Shown piece by piece: positions 46,046-58,280 of a DNA stretch of 64,000 bases. Position 1 is the stretch's first letter. Each line of letters begins with the position of its first letter. A program made the position numbers and the translations under genes. Source of the stretch: Hydrangea macrophylla. Its lineage: Eukaryota > Streptophyta > Magnoliopsida > Cornales > Hydrangeaceae. The notes below the pieces were generated by a model, which worked only from the letters and a program-made list of their open reading frames with translations, was not told where the DNA came from and ran no database searches. Location: positions 76,823,045 to 76,887,044 of the forward strand of contig CM066985.1 in the NCBI GenBank assembly GCA_033977485.1, in the 5' to 3' direction.

Positions 46046-49000
46046 TGTGGACACGCGGAATTCCACTTCTTTTTGTTTTTGTTTAAAATTGATTTGGATC
46101 AAAGAAAGAAAAGGAAGGTCTATTGAAAACAGATACAGAGTCGCCGCTTGGTCTTTAAGGAACCAAGAAATCTAATTTTGACTCAACCAAACGGATAAAG
46201 ATCACCGACTCTTCATAACCAAAGAACTTGGCTCGGGGTTTTGGTACAAGAGAGGAAGGAGCCTTTGTCGCGACTAAAACACCCTCAACTCGCCCCATCT
46301 TTCGACGGGCCTCAATTAGCATCCGAATAATCATCTTATACTATGTATGGTTCGACACTTAATACTATGATAGTATATTACATCACACAAGAATTTTGAA
46401 ATGGAAGATCAAAAGATAAGATATCATTCATAAGATTTAAGTCAAATATCACACAATGCAAAGGTGAGAGATCACACAAACAAACCTAAGAAAAATCGTC
46501 TAATCACATATCAAGTAATAAAGTTTTCCTAATCTAGGAGGGGACATGGATTGTTCTTGAAACAAATAATCAGGGATATCAAAATATGCTTAGCAAGCTA
46601 GAATGATGCATGTTAATCTTTGGGAAAAGAAGACCTCTCAATCCCCGGGATGGATGAGAAAGGATGATTAGATCGAGGGGAAGCATAGACGTTTGATCAA
46701 GTTCAATCCTTATAATCTTCTTAGATTGGGAGTCACAAAAACCCCAAATCTTGCATGGATGCAATGTATGATCCTAAAATGTGCAAAGGTTGTGGTGGCT
46801 TGTGTACATGGGCTTTCTAAAGTGACATAGAAATCTACAATATGAATGAATGCATGGAGGAAATCATCATGGGATATGTACACATATAGTATGGACCACT
46901 TCCTAAGATTTGAACTAATTTGAAGTGCATATAAGCATCAAATCAAAGAATGAAAGTAAAAGTGTGCTTGCTGTGAATAGTGGGCAGAATAGTGACTTGA
47001 TCTTGTGGAAATTGAAAAGTAGGGTTAGGAATGTTTTCAATGCATGATTTTTTATGGAGATCATCCTTATTGTGTCTAGAACACAAATCAAAAAGTCAAT
47101 CCTCAATAACTATTATAGATTGAGAGAAATCATATAAACAAATAGAGGTCACTCAGAAACAGAATACGTACTGTCGACTGAAATGTCAAAAAAAAAATAG
47201 AAAATTTAAAAAAAAAAAAAATACATCTAGAGAACCATATTATACAGAAAGTTCCCTAAGACACTGAAGTTAAAGGGAAAAATAAGTTGGGACCACTCCC
47301 TTTGAAAAATTTTTCTGTAAAACAAGTTGAAAGTCAACCCAGATGTTGTGACAGGAAAACAGAATGGCTGGAAAGAATATTTGGGTCCAAATACACCCCT
47401 TTCAAGTATTTTCAAGTCAAACCAAAAATCATGGGTGTTATCTAATGAGTTGGAAAGACTTTTCAAGTGGTCTTACATTCATACATTGAGTATTGAACTC
47501 AGAATAATTCTTTGAAGTTAAACAACTCACTGTTTTGAAGATTTTTTTAGAAAAATAAGGTTTATTTCTTGGAATCCAAATATTGAGCGTTTTAGGAGGG
47601 CTTTGAAATAAGGGTTTTGAAAGTATATTTTCAACACTCAAAGAGGATTAAAACAACTTGTAATATCAACCTCTAACTCATTTAGAGAACCTCCAAGATT
47701 ATTGGAAAGGTTTGCTTTATTGTGGAAATAACCTCAAGAATACATAGGGATGTACTGAGGTTATAATCATCATCTATCAAACATGTTTTTGAGGTCAAGA
47801 GCTACTATCCAAAAGGATTCACTCACCTCAAACTTCATGTCATCATTTAGATGACGATGAACTTGTAAGTAAATAAAGAAAATAAAAAAGAAATGAGGTA
47901 AAAAGAGATGAACATTGTATATAAGCAAGCAAATGAACAAATCAATAGATGATATTCAATAGTGGAACCACAAGCATTCAACCTCTCATATATGTGTGTA
48001 TGTGGGTACAGATTGCTCTCTAAAACTCAAAGAAAATGAAGAAAATGAATTGAAATCTTATGAACACAAGTTTAGTTTTGAGAAAACTAATTGAAACTCA
48101 CATTTGGATTGGATTTTGAAGAAGAAAATCTCTATTCTTCTCTCTATTTCTCCATAACTCTCTATATTTCTCTGTAATGGCTTCCAAGTTCTTTCCTAAA
48201 TGGAAGCAAATGGGTCTCATTTATAGGCCAATTTGGGGAGGTATTTTGGATTTTAAAAAGTCTCTAATTGGTTCAAAATCTTCAAAATTTCAAAACTATG
48301 TTGTTTTGTTTATTGAAAATATGAATTAAAACCCAAAAATTAATCAAAAATTACAAAAAAAATAATATGAAAAATCACCCAGAGTGCCGCCGCGGCACTC
48401 GGCCACTACCGTCGCGGCACTCAGCCACTGCCACCGCGGCAGTCAACACCCCCCCCCCCCTCCCCTCCGTTGACCAAAATTTGTATTTTGGTCCCCGGAA
48501 CTCCCAGAATTCGCAAAACGGCCCTATTTCGTCCAAAATTCATAGAAAATTCATACGAAATCCAAATTGAGATTGTGATATACCATTGAAAAGGTATTGA
48601 GGTTTAATTTTCATAAAAAATAGTTTGGAGTTGGGTTATTTTGTAAAGTTTTGCGGTATTCGCGGAAAAATTCGAATTGATCGCATTTTTCACCTTCAGA
48701 AATTCATAACAAATTCGTTTTAGATCCAGAAATTATGTGTGATATACCGTTGGAAAGCTATTGAACTCTAGTATTTGATAAAAATATTTTGATATCAAAA
48801 AAGAGACTTTGATTTTGTCAAACTTGCAGTTAAATCAGTCAAACAGTGCACTTCCAGGAAATTCTGGGAAGTTCTGGGAGCCTCCAAACAGTGACGTTTC
48901 CGTCCTATTTTCTTCCAAAACATATTTTAAGACTTTTCACATGATCTAGGATGATCTCGAAACTTTTGGGCGAATTCGGATGATTTTGGTCAAAATCTGG

Positions 49001-49306
49001 TCAAACTTGGTCAAACCTTGGTCATGCCGGTCAACGGAGACTTTCCGGGACTTCCGGGGGTCTCTGGGAGCTTACGATTTCAAATATTTATCTTTTAAAA
49101 TAATTTTTTTGTTTAGAACAATATCGAATGATTTCTGAGATTCTGGGCCAATTCGGAGAGTTTTGAGCTTTTAGAGGCATTTTGGTCATTTCTTTGATTT
49201 CTTGAGAGTTAGAGGCAATCTCTAAAAATCCAATCTTTCTAATCATCGAGGTTTGACATGCTTGTGGCCTCCTAAATCTATTAGCAGACAAAATGGGGTG
49301 TCTACA
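46046..49306 (-). mobile_element. Long LTR H (solo, 3.26 kb)
   Basis: Flanked by CACCC (46041-46045 and 49307-49311). Plus-strand ends are TGTGGACACGCGG and GGGGTGTCTACA. On the minus strand the TGTAGACACCCC start looks like known plant LTR starts, hence the orientation. Homologous to I (52484-55827) in layout: ends, GAGTCGCC, AAGGAGCC, CTAAAACACCC blocks. No protein domain was found. A CCGCGG-core repeat is at 48384-48444. It could be a whole non-autonomous element rather than a solo LTR. Confidence 0.75.
48384..48444. repeat. CCGCGG-core palindrome cluster in H
   Basis: Three related GC palindromes in 61 bp: GTGCCGCCGCGGCAC, CCGTCGCGGCACTC and TGCCACCGCGGCAGTC, linked by CGGCCACTAC/AGCCACTGCC. 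They are strongly GC-rich against an AT-rich LTR. Confidence 0.8.
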
Positions 49307-49969
49307 CACCCTGAATTTGAAAGCAGAGTCCATTTGGGAAGCGAATCTGATCACGTCCAAATGAATATGGAAGGCTAATCCCTAAAATATTGGGATTGAA
49401 TCAATCAAGACTCCGGATAAGACAAGAATTGGAGATTAGGAAAGATTCTACAATCAATCATCTACTTGGAGCGCAAGTTAAATCCTTGCCTTATCTGAAC
49501 TGCTATAGGCTGCTATAAATATAGAAGCAGGCCAACCGTGCAAGGCACTCGCGTCATCTCGATAAACTGCATTCAACAGCACTCATACAACATTCAAAGT
49601 ATTCAAATCTGTGTGTTATCAATTGTTCTGCATTCATAGCAAATAGGTCTGTCCTTTTTGTTATTTTCTCAATTGTTTTTCATTCTTTGGACAATCAGAG
49701 CCTGTTTTGATTTTATTCTTTGGTTGTATGTTTTATTCTCCAAACATTTAATAAAATATGTATTTTATTAATCGTTTGTGATTATTTACCTAGTAAACCC
49801 TAGCACTATTTGGGTTGTGCGATTCAGTACTGCCAAAAGATTTTTTGATGAGGGTACTTTCCTACTCATCACACACTGTAATACCCTGTATTTTCGGATG
49901 CATGGTTATATAAATAAGACCCTGTATGCTTGTGTGAAACCTTGGGGAAGAATCTTTCTCAATCGATCG

Positions 49970-50151
49970 AACTCACTTCGATCGATCGAACATTGTGCTT
50001 TCTCAATCGATCGAACATACTTCGAGCGATCGAATCTCTGCCGACCTGATTCTATGAGGTGTACCCTTTCCCGAGCGATTGAACTTCTTTCAATCGATCG
50101 AACCTTAACCGACCTGTTCTCAATCGATCGAACTCACTTCGATCGATCGAA
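49970..50151 (+). repeat. CAATCGATCGAAC array 1 of G
   Basis: Eight copies of the type TCAATCGATCGAAC or TTCGATCGATCGAAC, with GAGCGATCGAA and GAGCGATTGAAC variants, upstream of the TATA-like box. Confidence 0.93.
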
Positions 50152-50632
50152 CGTTGTATTTTCAGTTTACGTGGTTGCCACCTGCCCTTCTTGTTTCCCT
50201 ATATATATACGTGTGTTTTGTGTGTGTGTGGTGTTTGGCAGTTTAGAGAGTTAGAGAGAGCTTGTGTGTGTATGTGTGTTCCATATATATATATGTAACC
50301 GTATGTGTGTGTGTGATATATATATATATATATATGTGCTTGGGCAGAAGGAGAAGAAGAAGAAGAGAACAAGAAGAGGAGCAGAAGAAGAGGAGAATAG
50401 AGACAGAGACGGACAGAGAAAGAGAGAGCAGAGAAGAAAGAGAGAGGAAAGAGAACTCACCATAGCCGCCACCGCGGAGCTTCGAACGCCGCCACCGGAC
50501 CACCGGAGAGAGGTGAGTTCATTAACTCACTCGAAGAATGATTCTAGGGTGTTATATGCTGTTTAGAACATTTATATTGTGACCCCGAGATCTTTGTTCG
50601 TCGCTGCCAAATTTCTGGGTAGAAGATGATGT

Positions 50633-50796
50633 TCGAGCGATCGAACTATTCTCGATCGATCGAACTTACCGCTTCCTCAATCGATCGAAGGAACTTCGAT
50701 CGATCGAAACGACTTTTCCTCGAGCGATCGAAATGACTTCGATCAATCGAACTTCGTTTGACTTCAATCGATCGAGAGGACCTCAATCGATCGAAC
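50633..50796 (+). repeat. CAATCGATCGAAC array 2 of G
   Basis: Eight copies of the same motif family, downstream of the TATA-like box, including TTCGAGCGATCGAAC, CTCGATCGATCGAAC and CTCAATCGATCGAACC. Confidence 0.93.
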
Positions 50797-51276
50797 CTTG
50801 CAGAACATGTTTATTTCCTGTTGATTATAATATGAACAGTTTAGTTGATTAAATGTTGATCCATGCTTTTATTATGCGATATTGTTAATCTAAGAGATAG
50901 TGCAACACTGTTATGAGATGAACTGTTTAACTGTTACATGATAATATTGCTGAACTGAATAGTAGAATGGAATACGACAGCATGTTAATAATCAGAAATG
51001 AGTAGATATGTTGAATACAGAGCATGTGGTATTTCCTGTACTTAGTATATGAGCATTTCACAACATGTGGTCAGCATGCATGGGATAGTGTTATAAAGAG
51101 ACAAGAGAATCTGATGAGAAATGGGATAGTATTATGACGAGACAAGAGAATATGATGAGAAATGGGATATGTGCTTCAATGTGGAATAATGAGATATTGG
51201 TACTTTGGATCCGTGGGATCAACGGCTGACGAGCCGGGTGGACGTGGGATGGTTAGAGTTCCTAGTGCGCCTCTCG

Positions 51277-51465
51277 CTGTTGAAGACGTCCAGTGATGCG
51301 TATGCACTGTTGAAGACGTCCAGTGTACCGTTGAAGACGTCCGGCTAGTGCTCTAATGTATTCTCAGCTGTGTAGACGACCAGTGAGGGTATACGCATCG
51401 TTGAAGACGTCCGATGTGCCGTTCTATCGTTTACAGATAGGTGGTACCGTGTAGACGACCGGTAA
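51277..51465 (+). repeat. Mid-LTR cassette of G
   Basis: Four copies of GTTGAAGACGTCC and two of GTGTAGACGACC, homologous to the F cassette at 40745-40930. Confidence 0.88.
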
Positions 51466-52483
51466 CCCTATCAAGGGATTGTAGGACCTACTGCCTAGTC
51501 GGGTGATTCCGATTGGCATTACTGTATCGACTAATGGTTTTCAGATTGGAATGATGGGATTGACGTATGGGTACAGAGATGGATAGAGATATGAATATGA
51601 GTACGGATATGATGAGATAAAGGTTCAGTCGTGGATTCAGCGTCCCGACGTAAAGGTAGATGCATGGGTGGTTGCATGGGTTACATGCATGGATTTGGTG
51701 AATACGTGATGAGATATTTATACCATGATCTTTATTATTGAGTTCATTTAATATGATTCCTGTTATCGTTGAATTCATGCATAGTTTAATGAGACCTCTG
51801 CTATGTCCGTGAGTGACGTCATTGATAAGAGATTAACCGCATTTTAAGATGCTAAACAATAGCGGTGAGGAGTGTTGTTTAATGTACTCACTCAGCTTTG
51901 TATTCGAAGCTGATGGCGTTTATGCCCTGGACATTCCAATGTCTAGAGCTTGGCAGGACTTGAGGACGGGAGACTGATGTTCTGCCGGTCTTGGAGCTGA
52001 AGGCTTGGAGAAGAAGACGTGCAGCTTTGTAATAGTTAGTTGGTATATCTTTTGTACTACTGATGTTGTTGGTATAGTCCTGAGACTATAAGCCAGCTGT
52101 TGTAATAGTTTTAGTAGACTTTTATAATTGGTACTTGGGCATCTGTTGCTTCCAAACCTTTTATAGTTTCCGCTGTAGCCTCTGATTATGTTAATAAGTT
52201 ATGTTCTATGAATAGCATCCTCCCTATCGTGGTGTTTGTTGGTTTGATTAGATGACAATGCGGTTATTCACCCGTCATTCCCTATGGACCCATAAAGGAA
52301 ATTTATTTTTCTCTATTTATGCTGCTCCGGGGCGTGACACACACGGTCACCCTGTTTAGAAGTCAGATCTTAAAGTCTTGAGTATCACTCACTCAAGCGG
52401 ATAGAAAATTATTTTGCACACACACATCAAGCCCGTTTGGCTCTAGCATGCCCGCGCAAAACTATAGCAAACAATTCTGTAAG

Positions 52484-55400
52484 TGTGGACATCGCAGGTT
52501 ATTCTTTACCCACAGCTTTTCAAATCAATTTCTAAAAATGTGGATATCGCAGGTTTTCTTACCCACTTTTCAAATATTTTTCAAATTAAAAAAAAAACAA
52601 ATATGAGTCGCCACTTAATTTTTAAAGGGAAAAATTAAGAAACCATTTAAAGACAAACCGATCTTTTGCGAAACCAAAGATAAACTGGGTCCGGGGATTA
52701 TGGAATGAAAGGGGAAGGAGCCCGACAGACTAAAACACCCCCTTTCATCCTATCTCGCGATAGGCCTCTACTCAACATCATTTTTAATCAAATTAATAAT
52801 CTAAGCATGCCCTCAATTAATACATATATAGGTATACATAACACAAGCATGTTGGAAATGGTGTAAAATTGCTAACGGCAAAATATCATTCATAAGCCAC
52901 GTAATTCAAGTAGCAAGCAACATGATATGCAATAGAGAACTAGAAAACATACCCGGGATCCGGCCGCGAATATTAAACGTGCAATGCATGCAAGAACAAA
53001 ATAAATCTATGAAAAGGTCTCTAACACAGATATACACATAAGGCAAAACCTAGGCTAAGGTATCGCACATGGAGTCGAAAATCAATTCAAAAATCAAAGG
53101 AATGAATTAAACTAGAGAAGGGATGAGAAGTTGTACCTCAAATGCGCTACAAAAACAAAGGTTAGTACACATGCCTTAGACAAGATATAATATCAAAGAA
53201 TAATTAATCATAAGTCATGTTCAATTAAATTCAATTAAGTCTAACTTTTCAACTAAGTCCAACTTTATCCAAGAACTAGCTCTAATTGTAAGCATCAATG
53301 TATATGATCTAATTGTAAGCATCAATGTATGTGAATGAATGAATAGTTATGAACAAGAATGAGACATGAATGTATTCACTAATTTGGATCACTTAGCCTC
53401 TGGATTTAAACTAAATTATCCTTATTCAAAACATGATTTGGGTCCCAAGACATTAGGGAACCATTTGAGTTGAAATAAATAAGATTAGACAAAAACAGTA
53501 GCAGTTTTTCATGAATTACAGAGAGCAAAGCAGATCTTAAAAAATAGAAATAAAATACTTCCAACGGTTGGATCTTAATGATTTTTGGATATGTTATGCC
53601 TCTGTGAGTCTAGTTTCTAACCCAAAAAGAAAAGCAAGGTTTGAACGGTTAGATCTCTGAGAATACGGAAAATACTAGACTTCACTCAGAATTTTACAAC
53701 TCTCTGTCCAGAGATCTTGTATGATTTTTTAAAAATAGCAAACAAATCTGAATTGCTTCATTCTTTTTAGGGAACCTTACTAACACATTAAGGTTCTTAT
53801 AAAAAATTATTAGAGGTCATGAAAACTTGGTTAGAGCTCTGATCTATCAATTTTAAAACCGGTTTGCTGTTCTGAAACTATTCTGAAATTCTGGACAGAT
53901 TGTGGTTGTCTCACAAAATTCATGATCAAACCATTCTAAGCATAAAATCTTACCAAAACAAAAATTACAGTGGTAAAATAATGTGTTATTGACACTTTCC
54001 CGTTGGTTTCACTTGATTTCAACGGTTAGATTTCAAACTAAAAATCCTTGATCAAAAACAGTTTGTGAACTCACTGTTTTTATTTTGCTAGTTCAACTTT
54101 GTTGGTTGACCTCAACTATTAAATCATAATGTTGGGCTTAAACCAAATCATTTCTTCTACCATTTGATGGTCATTGAAGACTAAGGACTTATTTAGACTT
54201 ATGGACTTTTAATGAAGTATGAAATGGACTTCACAAAATCCCAAACAATGAACTCAAACTTATGGACAAAACTTTGAGTTCAAATCATTACTCTTACCAC
54301 TTGGTGGTCATTGGAGGCTAAAGACACACATACATGTAGGTTTTGGATGAAGTATGAAGAACTTCTCAAAACCCAAGGAAGAGATTAGTCCAAGCCATAG
54401 AGATGGACTTAAACTAAAATATTTCTCCTACCATTTGATGGTCATTGGAGACTAAAAAAGCAAATCTACTCTAATCTCCATGGAATATAGTATGAATTCC
54501 ATAAGATTCATAGTAAAGAGATCCTAGTCATGAGTTGATACTAGCATCTCACCAACTATGTGTAGATTATAATCATGATTCATTTTAATCTCCATATGGA
54601 TCATAAGATCATAGGAAACTAAGGAATCAAATTCAAAGAGTTTCAATGAGATATGGAAGATCTCATGAACCTTATGAATGAAATAGAAATAAAGGAAATC
54701 AAAGTTTTATTTAGGAACATAAATTCTTCAAAACTAATTTATCTCAAACCCAAGGCATTAATTAGATCCAAATTAATGAAGTGTTATGAGGTTCAATCAC
54801 AAGTTCTTGGTGGTGTGTGATGAAATGGGGTAAGAAGAGAGGTTTTGAAAATGTGTAAAGTTCATAGATCTAAGAACTTGTGATTGAATTATTATTATAT
54901 ATATATATATATATATTTGAAGGCTTTACCTCTAGATCTTCTCAAAACTTGTAGAGATGTTGAATTTCTCAAGCTTTTCCTCTTCTTCTTCCTCAAGCTT
55001 CAAGCTCCTTCAATGGTGATTTGATGGTTGGGTAAAGTTTTGTTGGGATTTGGGTAAAATAATTGGTAGAGTTTCTCTCTCTATATTTTTTTTCTAAAGC
55101 TCTCCCAATATTTTTCTATATAATTCAAGTGTCTCCCCTTCCCAAAATGAGAGAAAAATGGTTTTTTTTTATAGACTTTCATTATCTTAGGGGCTAAGAT
55201 AAGGGTAGATATGTCAATTTATGGTGGGTTAGGAATATCCTATGGCATCTCCAATTCTCCATGGCACTTCTATGTAATTCCAATAAACTTGAAAGACATT
55301 TAAGTTGGCTAGAATAAAAGAACATTCTAGAGCATCTTCAAAACACAAGGACTTTTTGGGTATTTCTTAGATAAGGAATATGCCAAGGGATCTCTAACTC

Positions 55401-55827
55401 TCCAAATCACATGGGCTACTTTCTTTTATTATTTTCTTTTTCCTATATATATATATATGTATAGACACATTTTTTTCTTTTTTTAAATCTAAATTAATCA
55501 TATGAGTTACCAAATAGTATATTTTTTTCTTTTTAAATCTAAATAAAATACAGGAAACAATGTTATTTTTAGAAAATATAATAATAATTATTATTATTCA
55601 ATCTATTCTATTTTTTTTAGAAAGTAACCCATGATCCAGTGAGCTCAAGACAGATGGTCAGTGATTGGCCAAATTTAGGGATATTAGGAGCAAGGTTTGG
55701 GAACTTGAAGCTTTTCAGAAGTCGAAGCGATGAACTTGAAGAAAATCGTCGGGACATTATTCATCATTGATTTCTAGAGATAAATCCCCCTAAGTTTAAT
55801 AGTTCGGTCAAAATTGGGGTGTCTACA
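52484..55827 (-). mobile_element. Long LTR I (solo, 3.34 kb), sister of H
   Basis: Flanked by GTAAG (52479-52483 and 55828-55832). Ends are TGTGGACATCGCAGG and GGGGTGTCTACA. The first 120 bp contain a tandem duplication (GTGGACATCGCAGGTT and GTGGATATCGCAGGTT). Blocks shared with H include GAGTCGCC and CTAAAACACCC. No coding domain and no CCGCGG cluster were seen. The remainder is AT-rich and unremarkable. Confidence 0.75.
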
Positions 55828-55832
55828 GTAAG

Positions 55833-56072
55833 TAACAGCTCCTTTTTAAAAAAAATTTAAGTCAAGAATTCGTCTTTCTAGCATGTAAAGACCTCGAGGA
55901 ATATTTGTTAAGGCCGTTGGAGCTAGTTTTAGGTTCGAGTAATCCTCACGCTTCAATGGACAAGCTTGTGGTCTAAGGCTTGTTGGTTAATTTCCAAATT
56001 TAGGAAAAAGGAAAATTAAAAGAAAGAAAAACAATTACGTAAAAGAACATTAAAATATAACAAGGGTAATAC
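55833..56072. other. AT-rich spacer, nothing recognised
   Basis: Sequence between LTR I and the hairpin MITE. No supported feature. Confidence 0.4.
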
Positions 56073-56220
56073 TTGGGGCACAACCTTCATACAACTTTCA
56101 TACAACCTCCCCAAAAGATGTGTCTATCTCTCTCCTGTGATGACCAGTGACATCACAGGAGAGAGATAGACACATCTTTTGGGGAGGTTGTATGAAAGTT
56201 GTATGAAGGTTGTGTCCCAA
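56073..56220. mobile_element. Near-perfect hairpin MITE
   Basis: Two 70-bp arms (56073-56142 and 56151-56220) are inverse complements with one mismatch by eye (GGGGCAC against GGGACAC), around an 8-base loop ACCAGTGA. There is no coding capacity. Flanks contain TAATA and ATATTATT, so a short AT target duplication is likely but not resolvable. RNA from either strand would fold into a long hairpin. Confidence 0.85.
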
Positions 56221-58280
56221 ATATTATTCATATAACAAATCTTTTCAAACCAAATAGGAAATTAAGAAAGAGAATGGAACTGACTCGCAAAATCAAACTT
56301 TTCAATTTGTTTTTCAATCTAATTATTTTTCCTTCCTATTTTAGTATTTTCTAATTATGTTCTTATTAACCAAACAAAGGGGAAAAATATTTCTCAGTAT
56401 TTTCTCTCTTTCCCTCTCTAAATTTGTGAACCAAACAGAGCTTAAATAAACTACACATAGATAACACAGACCCTTCTCTCTCCCATCTCTCATTTTAGCA
56501 AGCAAGGATAATCAGGGTAGGCTCAGTTAGGCTGTAGCCTGTAGCTCAGTGTGGTTCTTTTGAAAATAAAATTAGGTGTATGTTTAGCCCAATCTTTAAG
56601 AAAACTGACCTAATTTAGCCTAGCTCAAAGCCCATTCCTATAGTCATTACTAATGTTAGAGTGCATTTTTACTCACCCACTAACAGTATTTTAAAACGGG
56701 TCCCATTAATATATTATCCAATAATTGTGTTGAAAGGTCACATTCATATCCTTCCAATAATAGTGTTGATAGTGTAGGGGCAATATGTGATGAAAATGAA
56801 CACGTGTCAAAATACTGTTAGTGGATAAACACTAGGTGAGAAAATGGATAAACAAAAATATACTCCTAATATTATCCCATTCCAGCTCACCGCTTTAAAA
56901 ATTCCTGGGTGATACGAATTATAGGCATATTGGACATCCAGTGAAGCTGAAATTGCTTCTAAGCTGAGAGACAATAATAATATTCCCTTCAGTAACTTAG
57001 ATGTGACTATGTGAGTGAGGTTCATCACCATGGAATCTATACGCCATGTTCTCCATTTTTTTTTCCCTTAAAATTCTTAGTTTATTGATGGCATCAAGCA
57101 CAAAATCTAACCCATATTTCATTGCAATAGAGGAATATAATCATGCACAAAATCTTCCATTTTTCTATAGGCATATAGTCATGCGTCTTACTGAAAATAT
57201 CACACATCTTTTCTCTCCATTGGATGAATATTAACTATATAGGGCAATTTGGATTGGTTTAGGCTTTTTTGTTTAATTAGACAGAAGCAGAAGTCATAAT
57301 GACAAGGGTACCATAAGAATAAAGAAATCTATTACATCCAATTCTGCTTCCTGCATTACATTTGGACTAAAGTCCTCTGAACCTTTTGCCTGTTAAAACG
57401 TGATTTTGCACCCTAATCTCTAAAGTGCTTTCTTAACACATGTCCGAATTCCAAAGATTATATAAATGCAATTCGCTCGAGTCCCATAAACACGTTAAGA
57501 CTAAAAGATATGTTTGAAAAGTGATTTCAAACAAAGGGGAGGATGTATTGAGGGACAAGGGGAGGCTTAAGCACCCACCCCCCACCCCTTGATTTTAGAA
57601 AATTTGCTTATATACCATAAAAGAAATTATATTTTTACACTTAAGTCCCCCCTAAAACTTAGAAACACTCTATTTTTCTTTTAGTTTTTGAGTTTTGACA
57701 AATTCTACAATACATTCAATTTCTTGGTTCCAATTTGAATTAGTAAGGTGTTATTTTGTTGTACATATAGTATCATTTAGTATTATCTTTTTTTCGTATG
57801 TGCTATTTTATAATTAAAATGTGACATCTAGCTGCAATTTTTACTTTTTAGGTGTCATTTGTTAGTTATAGCTTTATATTGGATAGTAATAGGTCCCATA
57901 GTATTGCAACTTTGATGTATGTATTATACAATGGGAGAGAAGATTTTTTGAGTATTTGTATTAACATTTATAACATTATCTTATATTATCTGCACCAAAT
58001 AGATTTAAACCCCCAAAAAAATTGCATCGAGGGACTCCCGTATACTCAACTACCCCCAAACCTGTGTCAGATAAACTATTGAGGCACGTACAGAAGTAGT
58101 GGTACAAAAAGGTTCAGATTCGTTGGAAATTCGGTAATATTCCAATTACCGCATCTGATATTCTAATTTGAATAAATAAATAAATAAAAAGCTTATATTT
58201 TTGCATGCATGAATAATATCGTAAAGTTTATGTAGAGTTCTTTGTCTTCCCCAAATAGCCCCTAGTCATGGAAATAATTA
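56221..58280. other. AT-rich intergenic DNA
   Basis: No gene is supported. GGGAGGCTTAAGCACCCACC-like sequence near 57560 and CCCCCAAAAAAATTGCATCG near 58010 resemble the non-coding edges of degraded DNA transposons, but I cannot name the family. Short frames (56807-57031, 57046-57234, 57852-58082) have no recognisable domain. Confidence 0.35.

Larger units (their letters stand above)
49877..52339 (+). mobile_element. Solo LTR G, sister of F
   Basis: Flanked by CACAC (49872-49876 and 52340-52344). It starts TGTAATACCCTGTATTTTCG and ends CCGGGGCGTGACA. At 2,463 bp it aligns with F (2,371 bp, opposite strand) along its length. A TATA-like CCTATATATATACG lies near 50199. Two palindrome arrays flank it at the same relative places as in F but with a different motif. 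The purine-rich transcribed region around 50345-50460 yields spurious frames. Confidence 0.93.
45478..52473. mobile_element. Solo LTR J (1.26 kb net), split by H and G
   Basis: The ends are TGTTTGCACCAAAAA and ATAGCAAACA (inverted TGTTTGC/GCAAACA), flanked by ATTCT (45473-45477 and 52474-52478). Removing H, G and their duplications leaves about 1,262 bp (45478-46045, 49312-49876, 52345-52473). There is no gag or pol. A motif array of GCCCGAT/ATCGGGC fills 45567-45995. The parent family is not identified, and the boundary call rests on one 5-bp duplication plus inverted ends. Confidence 0.7.
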
